Below, piece after piece: positions 43,970-52,593 of a DNA stretch of 64,000 nucleotides; within the stretch, counting starts at the first letter, position 1, and every line of letters starts with the position of its first letter. The stretch is from Pelomonas sp047654785 (GTDB taxonomy: Bacteria; Pseudomonadota; Gammaproteobacteria; Burkholderiales; Burkholderiaceae_C), in assembly GCF_047654785.1 (NCBI RefSeq), contig NZ_JASGKQ010000001.1, positions 124,001 through 188,000 on the forward strand, written 5' to 3'. The translations under genes were made by a program, and so were the position numbers. The notes beneath the pieces were generated by a model, which saw nothing but the letters and a program-made list of their open reading frames with translations, made no database searches and was not told the DNA's origin.

Positions 43970-46309
43970 ATGGAAAACAACGACGCTCCCTTCGCGCCCG
44001 AGCTGGCGCCGGCCGAGGCCTCGCTGCGCGAGGCCGCGCTCGACTACCACCGCGCCCCCGTGCGCGGCAAGATTTCCGTCACGCCGACCAAGGCGCTGTC
44101 CAACCAGCGGGACCTGTCGCTGGCCTACTCGCCGGGCGTGGCCTACCCCTGCCTGGACATCGAGCGCGACCCGCAGCTCGCGGCCGAGTACACCTCGCGC
44201 GGCAACCTGGTGGGCGTCATCACCAACGGCACCGCGGTGCTGGGCCTGGGCGACATCGGCCCGCTGGCGGCCAAGCCGGTCATGGAAGGCAAGGGCTGCC
44301 TGTTCAAGAAGTTCGCCGGCATCGACGTGTTCGACATCGAGCTGGCCGAGCGCGACCCCGACAAGCTCATCGACATCATCGCGGCGATGGAGCCCACGCT
44401 GGGCGGCGTCAACCTCGAGGACATCAAGGCGCCCGAGTGCTTCTACATCGAGCGCGAGTTGAGCAAGCGCATGAACATCCCGGTGTTCCACGACGACCAG
44501 CATGGCACGGCCATCATCTCGTCGGCCGCGCTGCTGAACGGGCTGGAGCTGGTGGGCAAGGACATCGGCCAGGTCAAGGTCGCCGTGTCGGGCGCGGGCG
44601 CGGCGGCCATCGCCTGCCTGGACGTGATGGTGGGCCTGGGCGTGCGGCGCGACAACGTGTTCGTCTGCGACTCGCGCGGCGTCATCCACAGCGAGCGCGA
44701 GGACGCCCGGGCCGGCCGGCTGGACGAGTCCAAGCAGCGCTACTGCCAGGTCACGGCGGCGCGCACGCTGGCCGACGTCTGCCTGGGCGCGGACGTGTTC
44801 CTCGGCTGCTCCGCCGCCGGCGTGCTCTCGGCCGACATGGTCAAGGCCATGGCGCCGCAGCCCATCATCCTGGCGCTGGCCAACCCCGAGCCGGAGATCC
44901 GCCCCGAGCTGGCCAAGGCCGTGCGGCCGGACTGCATCGTCGCCACCGGCCGCAGCGACTACCCGAACCAGGTCAACAACGTCCTGTGCTTCCCCTACAT
45001 CTTCCGCGGCGCGCTGGACTGCGGCGCCACCAAGATCACCGAGGGCATGAAGCTGGCCTGCGTGCGCGAGATCGCGGCGCTGGCCAAGGCCGAGACCAGC
45101 GATGAAGTCGCCGCCGCCTACGCCGGCCAGCAACTGGCCTTCGGCCCCGACTACCTGATCCCCAAGCCCTTCGACGCGCGGCTGATCCTGCGCATCGCGC
45201 CCGCCGTCGCGGCGGCCGCGGCCGCCGACGGCGTGGCCACCCGCCCGGTGCCGGACCTGGACGCCTACCGCCAGTCGCTGGAGCGCTTCGTCTACCAGAC
45301 CGGCATGTTCATGCGCCCGGTGTTCGCCGCGGCCAAGGCGGAGAAGGCGCGCGTCATCTACCCCGAGGGCGAGGACGAGCGCGTGCTGCGCGCCGTGCAG
45401 GTGGCGCTGGACGAAGGCCTGTGCCGGCCGACGCTGATCGGCCGCCCGGCCGTGCTGGCCGCGCGCATCCAGCGCGCCGGCCTGCGCCTGCGGCTGGGCG
45501 AGGACGTGGCCGTCATCGACCCCGAGGACGACCCGCGCTTCCGCCAGTACTGGGAGGCCTACCACCAGCGCATGAAGCGCAACGGCGTGACGCCCGAGAT
45601 GGCCAAGTCCGCGGTGCGCCGCTCCAACACCGCCATCGGCGCGCTGGCCATCCAGCTCGGCGACGCGGACGCGATGATCTGCGGCATGGTGGGCCGCTTC
45701 GACCGCCACCTGGAGCAGGTCGCCGACCTCATCGGCCTGCGCCCGGGCGCCCGCCAGTTCGCGGCGATGAACGCGCTGATGCTGGACAAGATGACGCTGT
45801 TCATCGCCGACACCTTCGTCAACGACGACCCCGGCGCCGAGCAGCTGGCCGACATCGCCGCCATGGCCGCCGACGAGCTGCGCCGCTTCGGCCTGCCGCC
45901 CAAGCTGGCCTTCGTCAGCCACTCGATGTTCGGCTCCAGCACGCGGCCCTCGGCGCTGAAGATGCGCCGTGCCTACGAGCTGTTCGCGCAGGCCCACCCC
46001 GAGGTGGAGTGCGACGGCGAGATGCACGGCGACGCGGCGCTGTCGGAGAGCGTGCGCCAGGTCTTCATGCCCGACAGCCCGCTCACCGGCGCGGCCAACC
46101 TGCTGGTGCTGCCGACGCTGGACGCGGCCAACATCCTGTTCAACGTGCTGAAGATCAGCGCCGGCCAGGGCGTGACGGTGGGCCCCATCCTGCTGGGCGC
46201 GGCGGCGCCGGTCCACATCCTGACGCCCTCGGCCACCGTGCGCCGCATCGTCAACATGACGGCGCTGGCGGTTGCGGACGTGCGCGAGGCGCGGGCCGCG
46301 AAGGGCTGA
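43970..46309 (+). CDS. maeB: NADP-dependent malic enzyme (malic enzyme-phosphotransacetylase fusion)
   Basis: 779 residues. The first 430 form malic enzyme: LAYSPGVAYPCLDIERDP, GDIGPLAAKPVMEGKGCLFK, FHDDQHGTAIISSAALLNGL and the Rossmann VAVSGAGAAAIACLDVMV. Residues about 440-770 form a phosphotransacetylase-like domain (RVIYPEGEDERVLRAVQVAL, MICGMVGRFDRHLEQVADL, HGDAALSESVRQVFMPDSPL), known in this fusion to act as a regulator binding acetyl-CoA rather than a catalyst. It decarboxylates malate to pyruvate, giving NADPH. The last 59 bp overlap the convergent EamA gene. Confidence 0.96.
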   Translation: MENNDAPFAPELAPAEASLREAALDYHRAPVRGKISVTPTKALSNQRDLSLAYSPGVAYPCLDIERDPQLAAEYTSRGNLVGVITNGTAVLGLGDIGPLAAKPVMEGKGCLFKKFAGIDVFDIELAERDPDKLIDIIAAMEPTLGGVNLEDIKAPECFYIERELSKRMNIPVFHDDQHGTAIISSAALLNGLELVGKDIGQVKVAVSGAGAAAIACLDVMVGLGVRRDNVFVCDSRGVIHSEREDARAGRLDESKQRYCQVTAARTLADVCLGADVFLGCSAAGVLSADMVKAMAPQPIILALANPEPEIRPELAKAVRPDCIVATGRSDYPNQVNNVLCFPYIFRGALDCGATKITEGMKLACVREIAALAKAETSDEVAAAYAGQQLAFGPDYLIPKPFDARLILRIAPAVAAAAAADGVATRPVPDLDAYRQSLERFVYQTGMFMRPVFAAAKAEKARVIYPEGEDERVLRAVQVALDEGLCRPTLIGRPAVLAARIQRAGLRLRLGEDVAVIDPEDDPRFRQYWEAYHQRMKRNGVTPEMAKSAVRRSNTAIGALAIQLGDADAMICGMVGRFDRHLEQVADLIGLRPGARQFAAMNALMLDKMTLFIADTFVNDDPGAEQLADIAAMAADELRRFGLPPKLAFVSHSMFGSSTRPSALKMRRAYELFAQAHPEVECDGEMHGDAALSESVRQVFMPDSPLTGAANLLVLPTLDAANILFNVLKISAGQGVTVGPILLGAAAPVHILTPSATVRRIVNMTALAVADVREARAAKG

Positions 46310-47225
46310 ACTGCGCCAGCGCCACGCCGGCCAGGATGACGCCGGCGCCCAGCAGCTTGGGCAGCGTGAACCGCTCGCCGCCCCACAGCCAGGCGGTGAG
46401 GCCGGCGACCAGCGGCATCAGGTAGAGCAGCGGCGCGGTGCGTGCCACGCCGTGCCGGTCGTTCGCCCAGCCCCAGGCCAGCCAGCCCAGGAAGCCGCCG
46501 CCGATGACCTGCCAGGCCGTGCCCGTCCACACCCACGCGGGTTGCGCGGCCCAGTCCAGCGCGGCCAGCTGCGGCGCGCACCACAGCAGCAGCGGCGGCG
46601 TGCACACCAAGCTGCCGTAGCCCAGCACCGTGACGCCGCCGTGGTGCTGGATCAGCGGCTTGCTGGCGACGGTGTAGTAGCTGAACAGCGACGCGGCCAC
46701 CAGCAGCGTCAGGTCGCCCAGGCCGGCGCGCCAGTCGGCGGCCAGCAGCTTGTCGGACGTGAACAGCAGCGCGCCGCAGGCCGCCGCGGCGACGCCGGCC
46801 ACCTGGCCGCGCGACAGCCGCTCCAGGCCGCTGAAGCGCAGGATCAGCAGCGTGAACACCGGCCCGCAGGCCAGCAGCACGCTGGCGCTGAACGCGGTGG
46901 AGCCCTGCATGCCGCAGGCCGCCAGCAGCAGGTGCAGGCCCTGGCCGATCAGTGTCAGCCGCACCAGCGGCCACAGCTCGGCGCGGTCCAGCCGTGGCCA
47001 GCGCAGGCCGAAGCGCCAGCACAGCAGCGCCACGGCGCAGAACGGCATCAGCAGGTAGCGCAGCCCGATGAAGCCCACGGCCCCGACCTGGCCGTACAGC
47101 GCCTTCTGCAGCGGGAAGTTCAGGCCCCAGACCAGCACGACGGTCAGTGCCGCCAGCAGCGGCAGCGAATTCACGGAAGCAGGTCGGGACATGGGCTCGG
47201 GGCGGGTGGACGCGGGATTGTCCAT
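46251..47225 (-). CDS. EamA family (DMT superfamily) transporter
   Basis: 324 residues from ATG 47225; an ATG at 47192 (MSRPASVNSLPL) is equally plausible and has a better GAG upstream. Ten membrane helices in two EamA repeats: SLPLLAALTVVLVWGLNFPL begins the first and DLTLLVAASLFSYYTVASKP the second. Such proteins are metabolite or amino acid exporters; the substrate is unknown. The C-terminal tail (SRPAPRARPQPPAPSC) overlaps the end of maeB on the other strand by 59 bp, so these last residues may have drifted from an earlier stop. It is divergent from pyk. Confidence 0.87.
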   Translation of the reverse strand: MDNPASTRPEPMSRPASVNSLPLLAALTVVLVWGLNFPLQKALYGQVGAVGFIGLRYLLMPFCAVALLCWRFGLRWPRLDRAELWPLVRLTLIGQGLHLLLAACGMQGSTAFSASVLLACGPVFTLLILRFSGLERLSRGQVAGVAAAACGALLFTSDKLLAADWRAGLGDLTLLVAASLFSYYTVASKPLIQHHGGVTVLGYGSLVCTPPLLLWCAPQLAALDWAAQPAWVWTGTAWQVIGGGFLGWLAWGWANDRHGVARTAPLLYLMPLVAGLTAWLWGGERFTLPKLLGAGVILAGVALAQFSPSRPAPRARPQPPAPSC

Positions 47226-47311
47226 GCCGCCCGCAGCTGAAACGCGATGAAACTCCGCGTGGGCCGCGCGGCCCATAATTCCCCGCCCTCCCTGACCCGT
47301 CGAGACCGCCC

Positions 47312-48742
47312 ATGACCCGCGCCAGCAAGATCGTCGCCACCCTCGGCCCCGCCTCCAACACCCCGGAGGTGCTGGAGCAGATGATCCGGGCCGGCGTCGA
47401 CGTGGTGCGGCTGAACTTCTCGCACGGCAAGGCGCAGGACCACATCGACCGCGCGACCATGGTGCGCGCGGCGGCCGAGCGGGTCGGCAAGTCCGTCGCC
47501 ATCATGGCCGACCTGCAGGGGCCCAAGATCCGCGTCGGCAAGTTCGAGGGCGGCAAGGTCGAGCTGGTGCCCGGCGCCAAGTTCATCCTCGACGCCGACC
47601 GCGCCGAACCCGGCACGCAGGAGATCGCCAGCCTCGACTACAAGGAGCTGCCGCGCGACGTGAAGCCCGGCGACACGCTGCTGCTCAACGATGGCCTGCT
47701 CGTGCTGACCGTGGACGCCGTGCGCGGCGCGCAGGTGCACACCACCGTCAAGCTCGGTGGCGAGCTGTCCAACAACAAGGGCATCAACAAGCAGGGCGGC
47801 GGCCTCACGGCCCCGGCGCTGACGGCCAAGGACATGGACGACATCAAGACCGCGATGTCCTTCCAGTGCGAGTACCTGGCCGTCAGCTTCCCGAAGAACG
47901 CGACCGACATGGAGATGGCGCGCCAGCTCGCCAACGTGGCCGGCGAGCCCTGGCGGCACAAGCCGGCCATGATCGCCAAGATCGAGCGCTACGAGGCCAT
48001 CCCGCACCTGGAGGCCATCCTGAAGGCCAGCGACGGCATCATGGTCGCGCGCGGCGACCTCGCCGTGGAAGTGGGCAACGCCGCCGTGCCGGCGCTGCAG
48101 AAACGCATGATCAAGCTCGCCCGCGAGCTGGACAAGGTCGCCATCACGGCGACGCAGATGATGGAGTCCATGATCGTCAACCCGGTGCCGACGCGCGCCG
48201 AGGTCAGCGACGTGGCCAACGCCGTGCTCGACGGCACCGACGCGGTAATGCTGTCCGCCGAGACGGCGGCCGGCAAATTCCCGGTCGAGACCATCGAGCA
48301 GATGGCCGCGATCGCGCTGGAGGCCGAGCGCGCCGAGTTCGTCACGCTGGACACCGACTTCGCCGGCCGCCAGTTCGGCCGCATCGACCAGAGCATCGCG
48401 ATGGGCGCGCTGTTCACGGCCCATCACCTCGGCTGCAAGGCCATCCTGGCGCTGACCGAGTCGGGCTCCACGGCGCTGTGGATGAGCCGCCACCGCATCA
48501 ACGTGCCGATCTTTGGCCTGACGACGACGCAGCAGAGCCAGCGCAAGATGGCGCTCTACCGCAACGTGCAGCCGCTGCTGATGCCCAAGTTCGACGACCG
48601 CGACGCGGCGCTCGCGGCGGCCGAGAAGCTGCTCATCGAGCGCGGCGTGCTGATGCCGGGCGACACCTACGCCATCACCTGCGGCGAGCCGATGGGCTAC
48701 CCGGGCGGCACCAACATGCTGAAAGTCTGCCGGGTGGCCTAG
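47312..48742 (+). CDS. pyk: Pyruvate kinase
   Basis: 476 residues. MTRASKIVATLGPASNTPEV opens the barrel; VDVVRLNFSHGKAQDH, VAIMADLQGPKIRVGKF, DMDDIKTAMSFQCEYLAVSF, KIERYEAIPHLEAIL and MVARGDLAVEVGN carry substrate, K+ and Mg2+ ligands, and ITATQMMESMIVNPVPTRAE closes the active site. It makes pyruvate and ATP from PEP. CATAAT at 47274-47279 looks like its -10 box. The stop overlaps the convergent PEP-CTERM gene by 4 bp. Confidence 0.97.
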   Translation: MTRASKIVATLGPASNTPEVLEQMIRAGVDVVRLNFSHGKAQDHIDRATMVRAAAERVGKSVAIMADLQGPKIRVGKFEGGKVELVPGAKFILDADRAEPGTQEIASLDYKELPRDVKPGDTLLLNDGLLVLTVDAVRGAQVHTTVKLGGELSNNKGINKQGGGLTAPALTAKDMDDIKTAMSFQCEYLAVSFPKNATDMEMARQLANVAGEPWRHKPAMIAKIERYEAIPHLEAILKASDGIMVARGDLAVEVGNAAVPALQKRMIKLARELDKVAITATQMMESMIVNPVPTRAEVSDVANAVLDGTDAVMLSAETAAGKFPVETIEQMAAIALEAERAEFVTLDTDFAGRQFGRIDQSIAMGALFTAHHLGCKAILALTESGSTALWMSRHRINVPIFGLTTTQQSQRKMALYRNVQPLLMPKFDDRDAALAAAEKLLIERGVLMPGDTYAITCGEPMGYPGGTNMLKVCRVA

Positions 48743-49485
48743 AAAGCTTCTTGAGCGCGGCGGCGGCGCAACAGCAGCACTCCCAGCCCGCCGGCCAGCA
48801 GCGCCCAACTGGCCGGCTCGGGCACGGCCGAGGTCATGAACTGGCCGGAAGCGGAACTGGTGGTCACACCGTCAGGCAGCGTCCAGTTGAAGTGCAGCGT
48901 GTTGCCGAAGTCGGCGCTGGCATGGGGCGCGTCCGCATAGGGCGGTGCGAAGGCCGACGTTGACAGCTCGGCAAAGATGAACACCGTGGTGTTGCCCAGC
49001 GGGATGGCCAGCTCGTCACCCAGCACCGTGGTGCCCGAGGTGAGCGCCACCGCTGGCGCGTAGTAGTCCAGGCGGTTGAAGAAGTCGGGCTGGGCATAGC
49101 CGACGTAGAACCGCGCCGACGCCTGCGCGTTCTGCGTCAGCGTGCCATCGATGCTGACACTGAGCTGGGCCAGGCCCAGGTTCTGGCCGTTGCTGAAGGT
49201 CACCGTGTCCCAGTAGCGGGCGACTGACTGGGCGCCGCTGGTGCTGTGGCAGGACGGGCACGGCGTGGCGCTGGAGGCGGCGTGCAGGGTGCCGTCGCCC
49301 AGCCCGGCCATGGCCCAGGCATAGGAGTATTTGTAGTACGAGGGCGCGTTGGCCATGGCCGAGAAGCTGCCTTCGCCGCCGTTGCGCACGCCGCCCGTGG
49401 AGCCGGCGTAGGCACCGTAGCTGGGCGCAGCGGCGTGTGCGGTGACGGCCAGCGCGGCCAGGGCAAGGGTGATCAGGGTCTTCAT
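48739..49485 (-). CDS. PEP-CTERM protein with a CXXCH motif
   Basis: 248 residues with signal peptide (MKTLITLALAALAVTAHAAA) and C-terminal sorting signal VPEPASWALLAGGLGVLLLR plus RRRAQEAF. Near residue 75 SATPCPSCHSTSGAQS contains CPSCH, the form that binds haem c if the cytochrome c maturation system acts on it. The rest is a beta-rich region with no family I recognise. One motif and no axial-ligand pattern make a cytochrome uncertain; metal binding or a disulfide is as likely. A good GGAG ribosome site precedes the start. It ends 4 bp into the pyk 3' end. Confidence 0.8.
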   Translation of the reverse strand: MKTLITLALAALAVTAHAAAPSYGAYAGSTGGVRNGGEGSFSAMANAPSYYKYSYAWAMAGLGDGTLHAASSATPCPSCHSTSGAQSVARYWDTVTFSNGQNLGLAQLSVSIDGTLTQNAQASARFYVGYAQPDFFNRLDYYAPAVALTSGTTVLGDELAIPLGNTTVFIFAELSTSAFAPPYADAPHASADFGNTLHFNWTLPDGVTTSSASGQFMTSAVPEPASWALLAGGLGVLLLRRRRAQEAF

Positions 49486-49521
49486 GGTGTTTCTCCTTCA
49501 GGTTGGGGATGGGGGTTTTCG

Positions 49522-50595
49522 TCAGTTCAACAGCGCCGCCAGGCGCGACAGGTCCAGTGCGGCGATGGCGTCGCGCATCGGCTGGGCGTAGGCGGGGTTG
49601 TTCGGATGGGTGCTGGCGCAGACCGTCAGCAGCTGGATGCGCGTGCGGTTGCGGGCGTCCCATGGGAAGGCGGGGTCGAGCTTCACCAGCCGCTTCAGCG
49701 CCCGGCCGGCTTCGCCCGCGCCGGGCAGGCGGTGGCGGCCGGTGCCCAGGCGGTAGGGCTCGGCGAGCTGCCCGGCGCTCATGCCGGCGCGGGTGCGGCG
49801 CAGGTCGTCCAGTTCGTCCGCGAGTTGCTGGCGGACGCGGGCGAGTTGCGCGTGGTGGCCTGCCTCGCCGGCCTTGCGCTGGCGGGCGACCGCCAGCAGT
49901 GTGTCGGCGGCCCGGGCGTTCTGCGGGCGGATCTGCGCGGCCCGGCGCTCGGCGGCGGCGAGGTCGAAGGGCTGGAGCGCCTGCGCATGGCGGCGGTCCC
50001 AGTCGGCGAGCCGGCGCTGCTGCTCGCGCTCGAAGTAGTCCAGCATCTCGCCCACCGTGACCGGCACCCACGGCAGGCGGCCCTCCGGCGCGATGACGGC
50101 GCAGTCGTGGAACACCGGCCAGCCCTGCAGGGGCTCGCCGCGCTCGCCTTCGAGGTAGGCCGTGAGTTGCTCGTCGTGCGCCCAGCGGTTCATCGTCGCC
50201 AGCGGCGCGTTGATGAAGACGCTGAAGCCGGCGCGCGGGCCGATGCGCTGGGCCGCCTGGGCGTGGATGTCGCAGCCGTCGCCCGTCCAGGTCTTCGGGC
50301 CGAAGCCCTGGGCGTGGATGACGGCCTCGCGCGGCCGGCGCTGCGGTGCGTCGGAGTCCAGCACCGCGCGGGTGATGCGCAGGCGCACGTCGGGCAGCGC
50401 CAGCAGGCCGGCATTGGCGCGCGCCTGGGTCTCGAACTGGTCCATGGCCGCGTGCAGCGGCTTGAACGCGGCGTGGTGGACCGGCAGGCCGTCGGTGCTG
50501 ATGGGCTCGGCGGCCGGGGCGGCCAAGCAGGCCGCGGCGCGCGCGCTGTCGGCGCACAGCAGCGCCAGCGTGAAGAGCAGGGAGGGGTGCTTCAT
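49522..50595 (-). CDS. Exported protein of unknown function
   Basis: 357 residues with a signal peptide (MKHPSLLFTLALLCADSARA, cut after AAA). The first half is a mixed fold with VRLRITRAVLDSDAPQRRPR and GFGPKTWTGDGCDIHAQAAQ; Cys residues occur at about 23, 108 and 167. The second half (from about 185) is helical and charged (YFEREQQRRLADWDRRHAQA, VRQQLADELDDLRRTRAGMS), possibly a coiled coil. I recognise no family. It follows the same strand as the PEP-CTERM gene (36-bp gap) and is divergent from the split-barrel operon, so the three 11-bp repeats at 50666 could affect both. Confidence 0.7.
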   Translation of the reverse strand: MKHPSLLFTLALLCADSARAAACLAAPAAEPISTDGLPVHHAAFKPLHAAMDQFETQARANAGLLALPDVRLRITRAVLDSDAPQRRPREAVIHAQGFGPKTWTGDGCDIHAQAAQRIGPRAGFSVFINAPLATMNRWAHDEQLTAYLEGERGEPLQGWPVFHDCAVIAPEGRLPWVPVTVGEMLDYFEREQQRRLADWDRRHAQALQPFDLAAAERRAAQIRPQNARAADTLLAVARQRKAGEAGHHAQLARVRQQLADELDDLRRTRAGMSAGQLAEPYRLGTGRHRLPGAGEAGRALKRLVKLDPAFPWDARNRTRIQLLTVCASTHPNNPAYAQPMRDAIAALDLSRLAALLN

Positions 50596-50665
50596 TGAGC
50601 GGGTGGATCGGCGGGAGACAGGCAGCGGACTGTGGCTGGCCTGCGCCCGGCGCGCTGCTAGATGT

Positions 50666-50698
50666 CGGCTAAGGACTTGTTAAGTCTTTGCTAACCTT
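50666..50698 (+). repeat. Three tandem 11-bp repeats, probable operator of the split-barrel/GAF operon
   Basis: The units CGGCTAAGGAC, TTGTTAAGTCT and TTGCTAACCTT follow one another without gaps; each has TAA at the same place, and the last two share TTG-TAA. They stand out as A/T-rich in a very GC-rich region. They end 28 bp before the start at 50726 and lie 71 bp from the divergent start at 50595. One-turn spaced direct repeats are the usual binding pattern of OmpR/SARP-type winged-helix proteins, and the second gene of the operon ends in such a region. Confidence 0.55.
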
Positions 50699-50725
50699 CC
50701 GCGCTCCGTTGCCGAACCCTTGCCG

Positions 50726-51208
50726 ATGGCCCGTCTGCCCGAACCCTGGATCGCCCACCTGAAGCGCGGCGTCACGCTGCGCGTGGGCTCCAGCACGCCC
50801 GAGGGGCGGCCGGAGCTGCACGTCGGCCACGGCATCTGGGTGCTGCCCGACGGCCGCGTCGAGTTACTGGTGCGCCGCGTGCCGGGCGCCGAACTGCTGG
50901 CCGCGATCACCGCGACCGGCCGCGTCGCGGTGTCGGCCGGCGAGCCCGCCAGTTACCGCGTGCTGCACGTGAAGGGCGTGGACGCCGAGGTGCTGCCCAC
51001 CGGCGACGCGCAGTGGGCGCAGTTCCAGCCGGGCTTCGAGGCCTGGCTGCGGCAGATCGAGCGCTTCGGCGCCGACCGCCGCCACGTGCTGGCCATCCTG
51101 GGCGACCTCACCCCGGCCGACATGGGCTGCGTGCGCTTCACGCCGCTGGCCGCCTGGGACCAGACCCCCGGTCCCGGCGCGGGCCAGGCCATCGAGTTGC
51201 TGCCATGA
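50726..51208 (+). CDS. Pyridoxamine 5'-phosphate oxidase-like flavin split-barrel protein
   Basis: 160 residues from ATG 50726 (a TTG two codons upstream is also open). The N-terminal half, with GRPELHVGHGIWVLPDGRVE and LLAAITATGRVAVSAGEPAS, follows the PNPOx-like split-barrel pattern that holds FMN, haem or F420. The C-terminal part ends CVRFTPLAAWDQTPG. It is not PdxH itself: the PLP-binding residues are absent. It overlaps the next gene by ATGA, so the two proteins, each with a split barrel, are made together and may form a complex. Confidence 0.7.
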   Translation: MARLPEPWIAHLKRGVTLRVGSSTPEGRPELHVGHGIWVLPDGRVELLVRRVPGAELLAAITATGRVAVSAGEPASYRVLHVKGVDAEVLPTGDAQWAQFQPGFEAWLRQIERFGADRRHVLAILGDLTPADMGCVRFTPLAAWDQTPGPGAGQAIELLP

Positions 51209-52590
51209 GCGACGTCACCGCACGGGCCGACCGCCGCGGGCTCAAGCTGCGCGACGTGCGCCGCCTGCTCGAAGGCGTGATCCCGCCGTCGATGTGCTCG
51301 GTGGCGGCCGACGGCATGCCGCACGTCAACTACCTGTCGCACGTCGAGTACGTGGACGACGAGCACGTCGCGCTGACCTACCAGTTCCTGAACCGCGCGC
51401 GCGCCAACGTGCTGGCCACTGGCCGCGTCGCGGTCAGCGTGGAAGACCCGGTCACCGGTGTCTCCGTGCTGCTGCAACTGCGCTACGAGCGCACCGACAC
51501 CGAGGGCCCGGTGTTCGAGCGCCTGCGCGCCAAGCTCGCCGGCATCGCCGCGCAGACGGGCATGGAGCGCGTGTTCCTGCTGCGCGGCGCGGACGTGTAC
51601 CGCGTCGAGTCGCTGCGCAAGCTGGACCCCGCCTGCCCGCTGCCCGCGCTGCAGCCGCGCTGCGACCTCGCCGCCGGCGTGCGCGCCTTGAGCGAGCGGC
51701 TGAGCGAGGCGCCGGACCTGCACGGCCTGCTGCAAGCCTTCATCGACGGCCTGCGGCACGAGCTGCGCATCGGCCACGCCATCGTCTGGCTGCTGGACGA
51801 GCGGCGGCAGGGCCTCTACACGCTTGCCAGCCTCGGCTACGAGCAGGCCGGCAGCGGCTCCGAGCTGCCGCTGGCCGAGGCCGGCCTGGCCGGCGTGGCG
51901 CTGCGCGAGAACGTGCCCATCCGCATCGGCCACATGAGCCAGATGTACCGCTACGGCCTGTCCTGGCGCACCCGAGCCGAGCAACTCGGCCTGCAGGCCG
52001 CGATGGCCGACACCATCCCCCTGCCCGGCCTCGCGACCCCCTGCAGCCAGCTCGCCGTGCCGCTGCGTGCGCGCGGCCGCGCGGTGGGCGTGCTGCTGGT
52101 GGAGAGCGAGCGCGACCAGTTCTTCGGCTACGACGACGAGGATGCGCTGGCCGCCGTCGGCGCCCAGCTGGCCCAGGGCCTGGCGGCGCTGGGCGCGCAG
52201 GAGCTGGAGGCCGTGCCCGCGGTGCCGGCCGCGCCCGCCGCCTCCGCCGCGGCCGGCGAGGTGCTGCGCGTGCGCCACTACCCGCGCGACCACAGCGTCT
52301 TCGTCAACGACCAGTACCTCATCAAGGGCGTGGCCGGCGCCATCATCGCCAAGCTGGTGCGGGACCAGATCGACACCGGCCGCCAGGGCTTCAGCACCCG
52401 CGAACTGCGTCTGGCCGGTGACGACCTGCGCCTGCCCGAGGTGCAGGACAACCTGGGCGTGCGCCTGCTGCTGCTGGAGCGCCGCCTGGCCGAGCGCGAC
52501 GTCGGCCTGCGCATCGAGCGCAGCGGGCGGGGGCAGTACCGGCTGGTCGCCCGCGGGCCGCTGCGCCTGGTCGTCGAGGGGCCGGGCTGA
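51205..52590 (+). CDS. Split-barrel + GAF + winged-helix-like fusion, probable regulator
   Basis: 461 residues in three parts. At about 20-140 is a PNPOx-like split barrel (ADGMPHVNYLSHVEYVDDEH, ALTYQFLNRARANVLATGRV, GMERVFLLRGADVYRVESLR). At about 160-330 is a GAF domain (LHGLLQAFIDGLRHELRIGH, then LAVPLRARGRAVGVLLVESE). The last 110 residues, after an Ala/Pro linker, read VFVNDQYLIKGVAGAIIAKL, FSTRELRLAGDDLRLPEVQD, NLGVRLLLLERRLAER and IERSGRGQYRLV, which looks like a winged helix. A DNA-binding sensor of a flavin, haem or small ligand is the simplest reading. It is translationally coupled to the preceding gene and ends 3 bp from cphA (convergent). Confidence 0.72.
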   Translation: MSDVTARADRRGLKLRDVRRLLEGVIPPSMCSVAADGMPHVNYLSHVEYVDDEHVALTYQFLNRARANVLATGRVAVSVEDPVTGVSVLLQLRYERTDTEGPVFERLRAKLAGIAAQTGMERVFLLRGADVYRVESLRKLDPACPLPALQPRCDLAAGVRALSERLSEAPDLHGLLQAFIDGLRHELRIGHAIVWLLDERRQGLYTLASLGYEQAGSGSELPLAEAGLAGVALRENVPIRIGHMSQMYRYGLSWRTRAEQLGLQAAMADTIPLPGLATPCSQLAVPLRARGRAVGVLLVESERDQFFGYDDEDALAAVGAQLAQGLAALGAQELEAVPAVPAAPAASAAAGEVLRVRHYPRDHSVFVNDQYLIKGVAGAIIAKLVRDQIDTGRQGFSTRELRLAGDDLRLPEVQDNLGVRLLLLERRLAERDVGLRIERSGRGQYRLVARGPLRLVVEGPG

Positions 52591-52593
52591 ACT

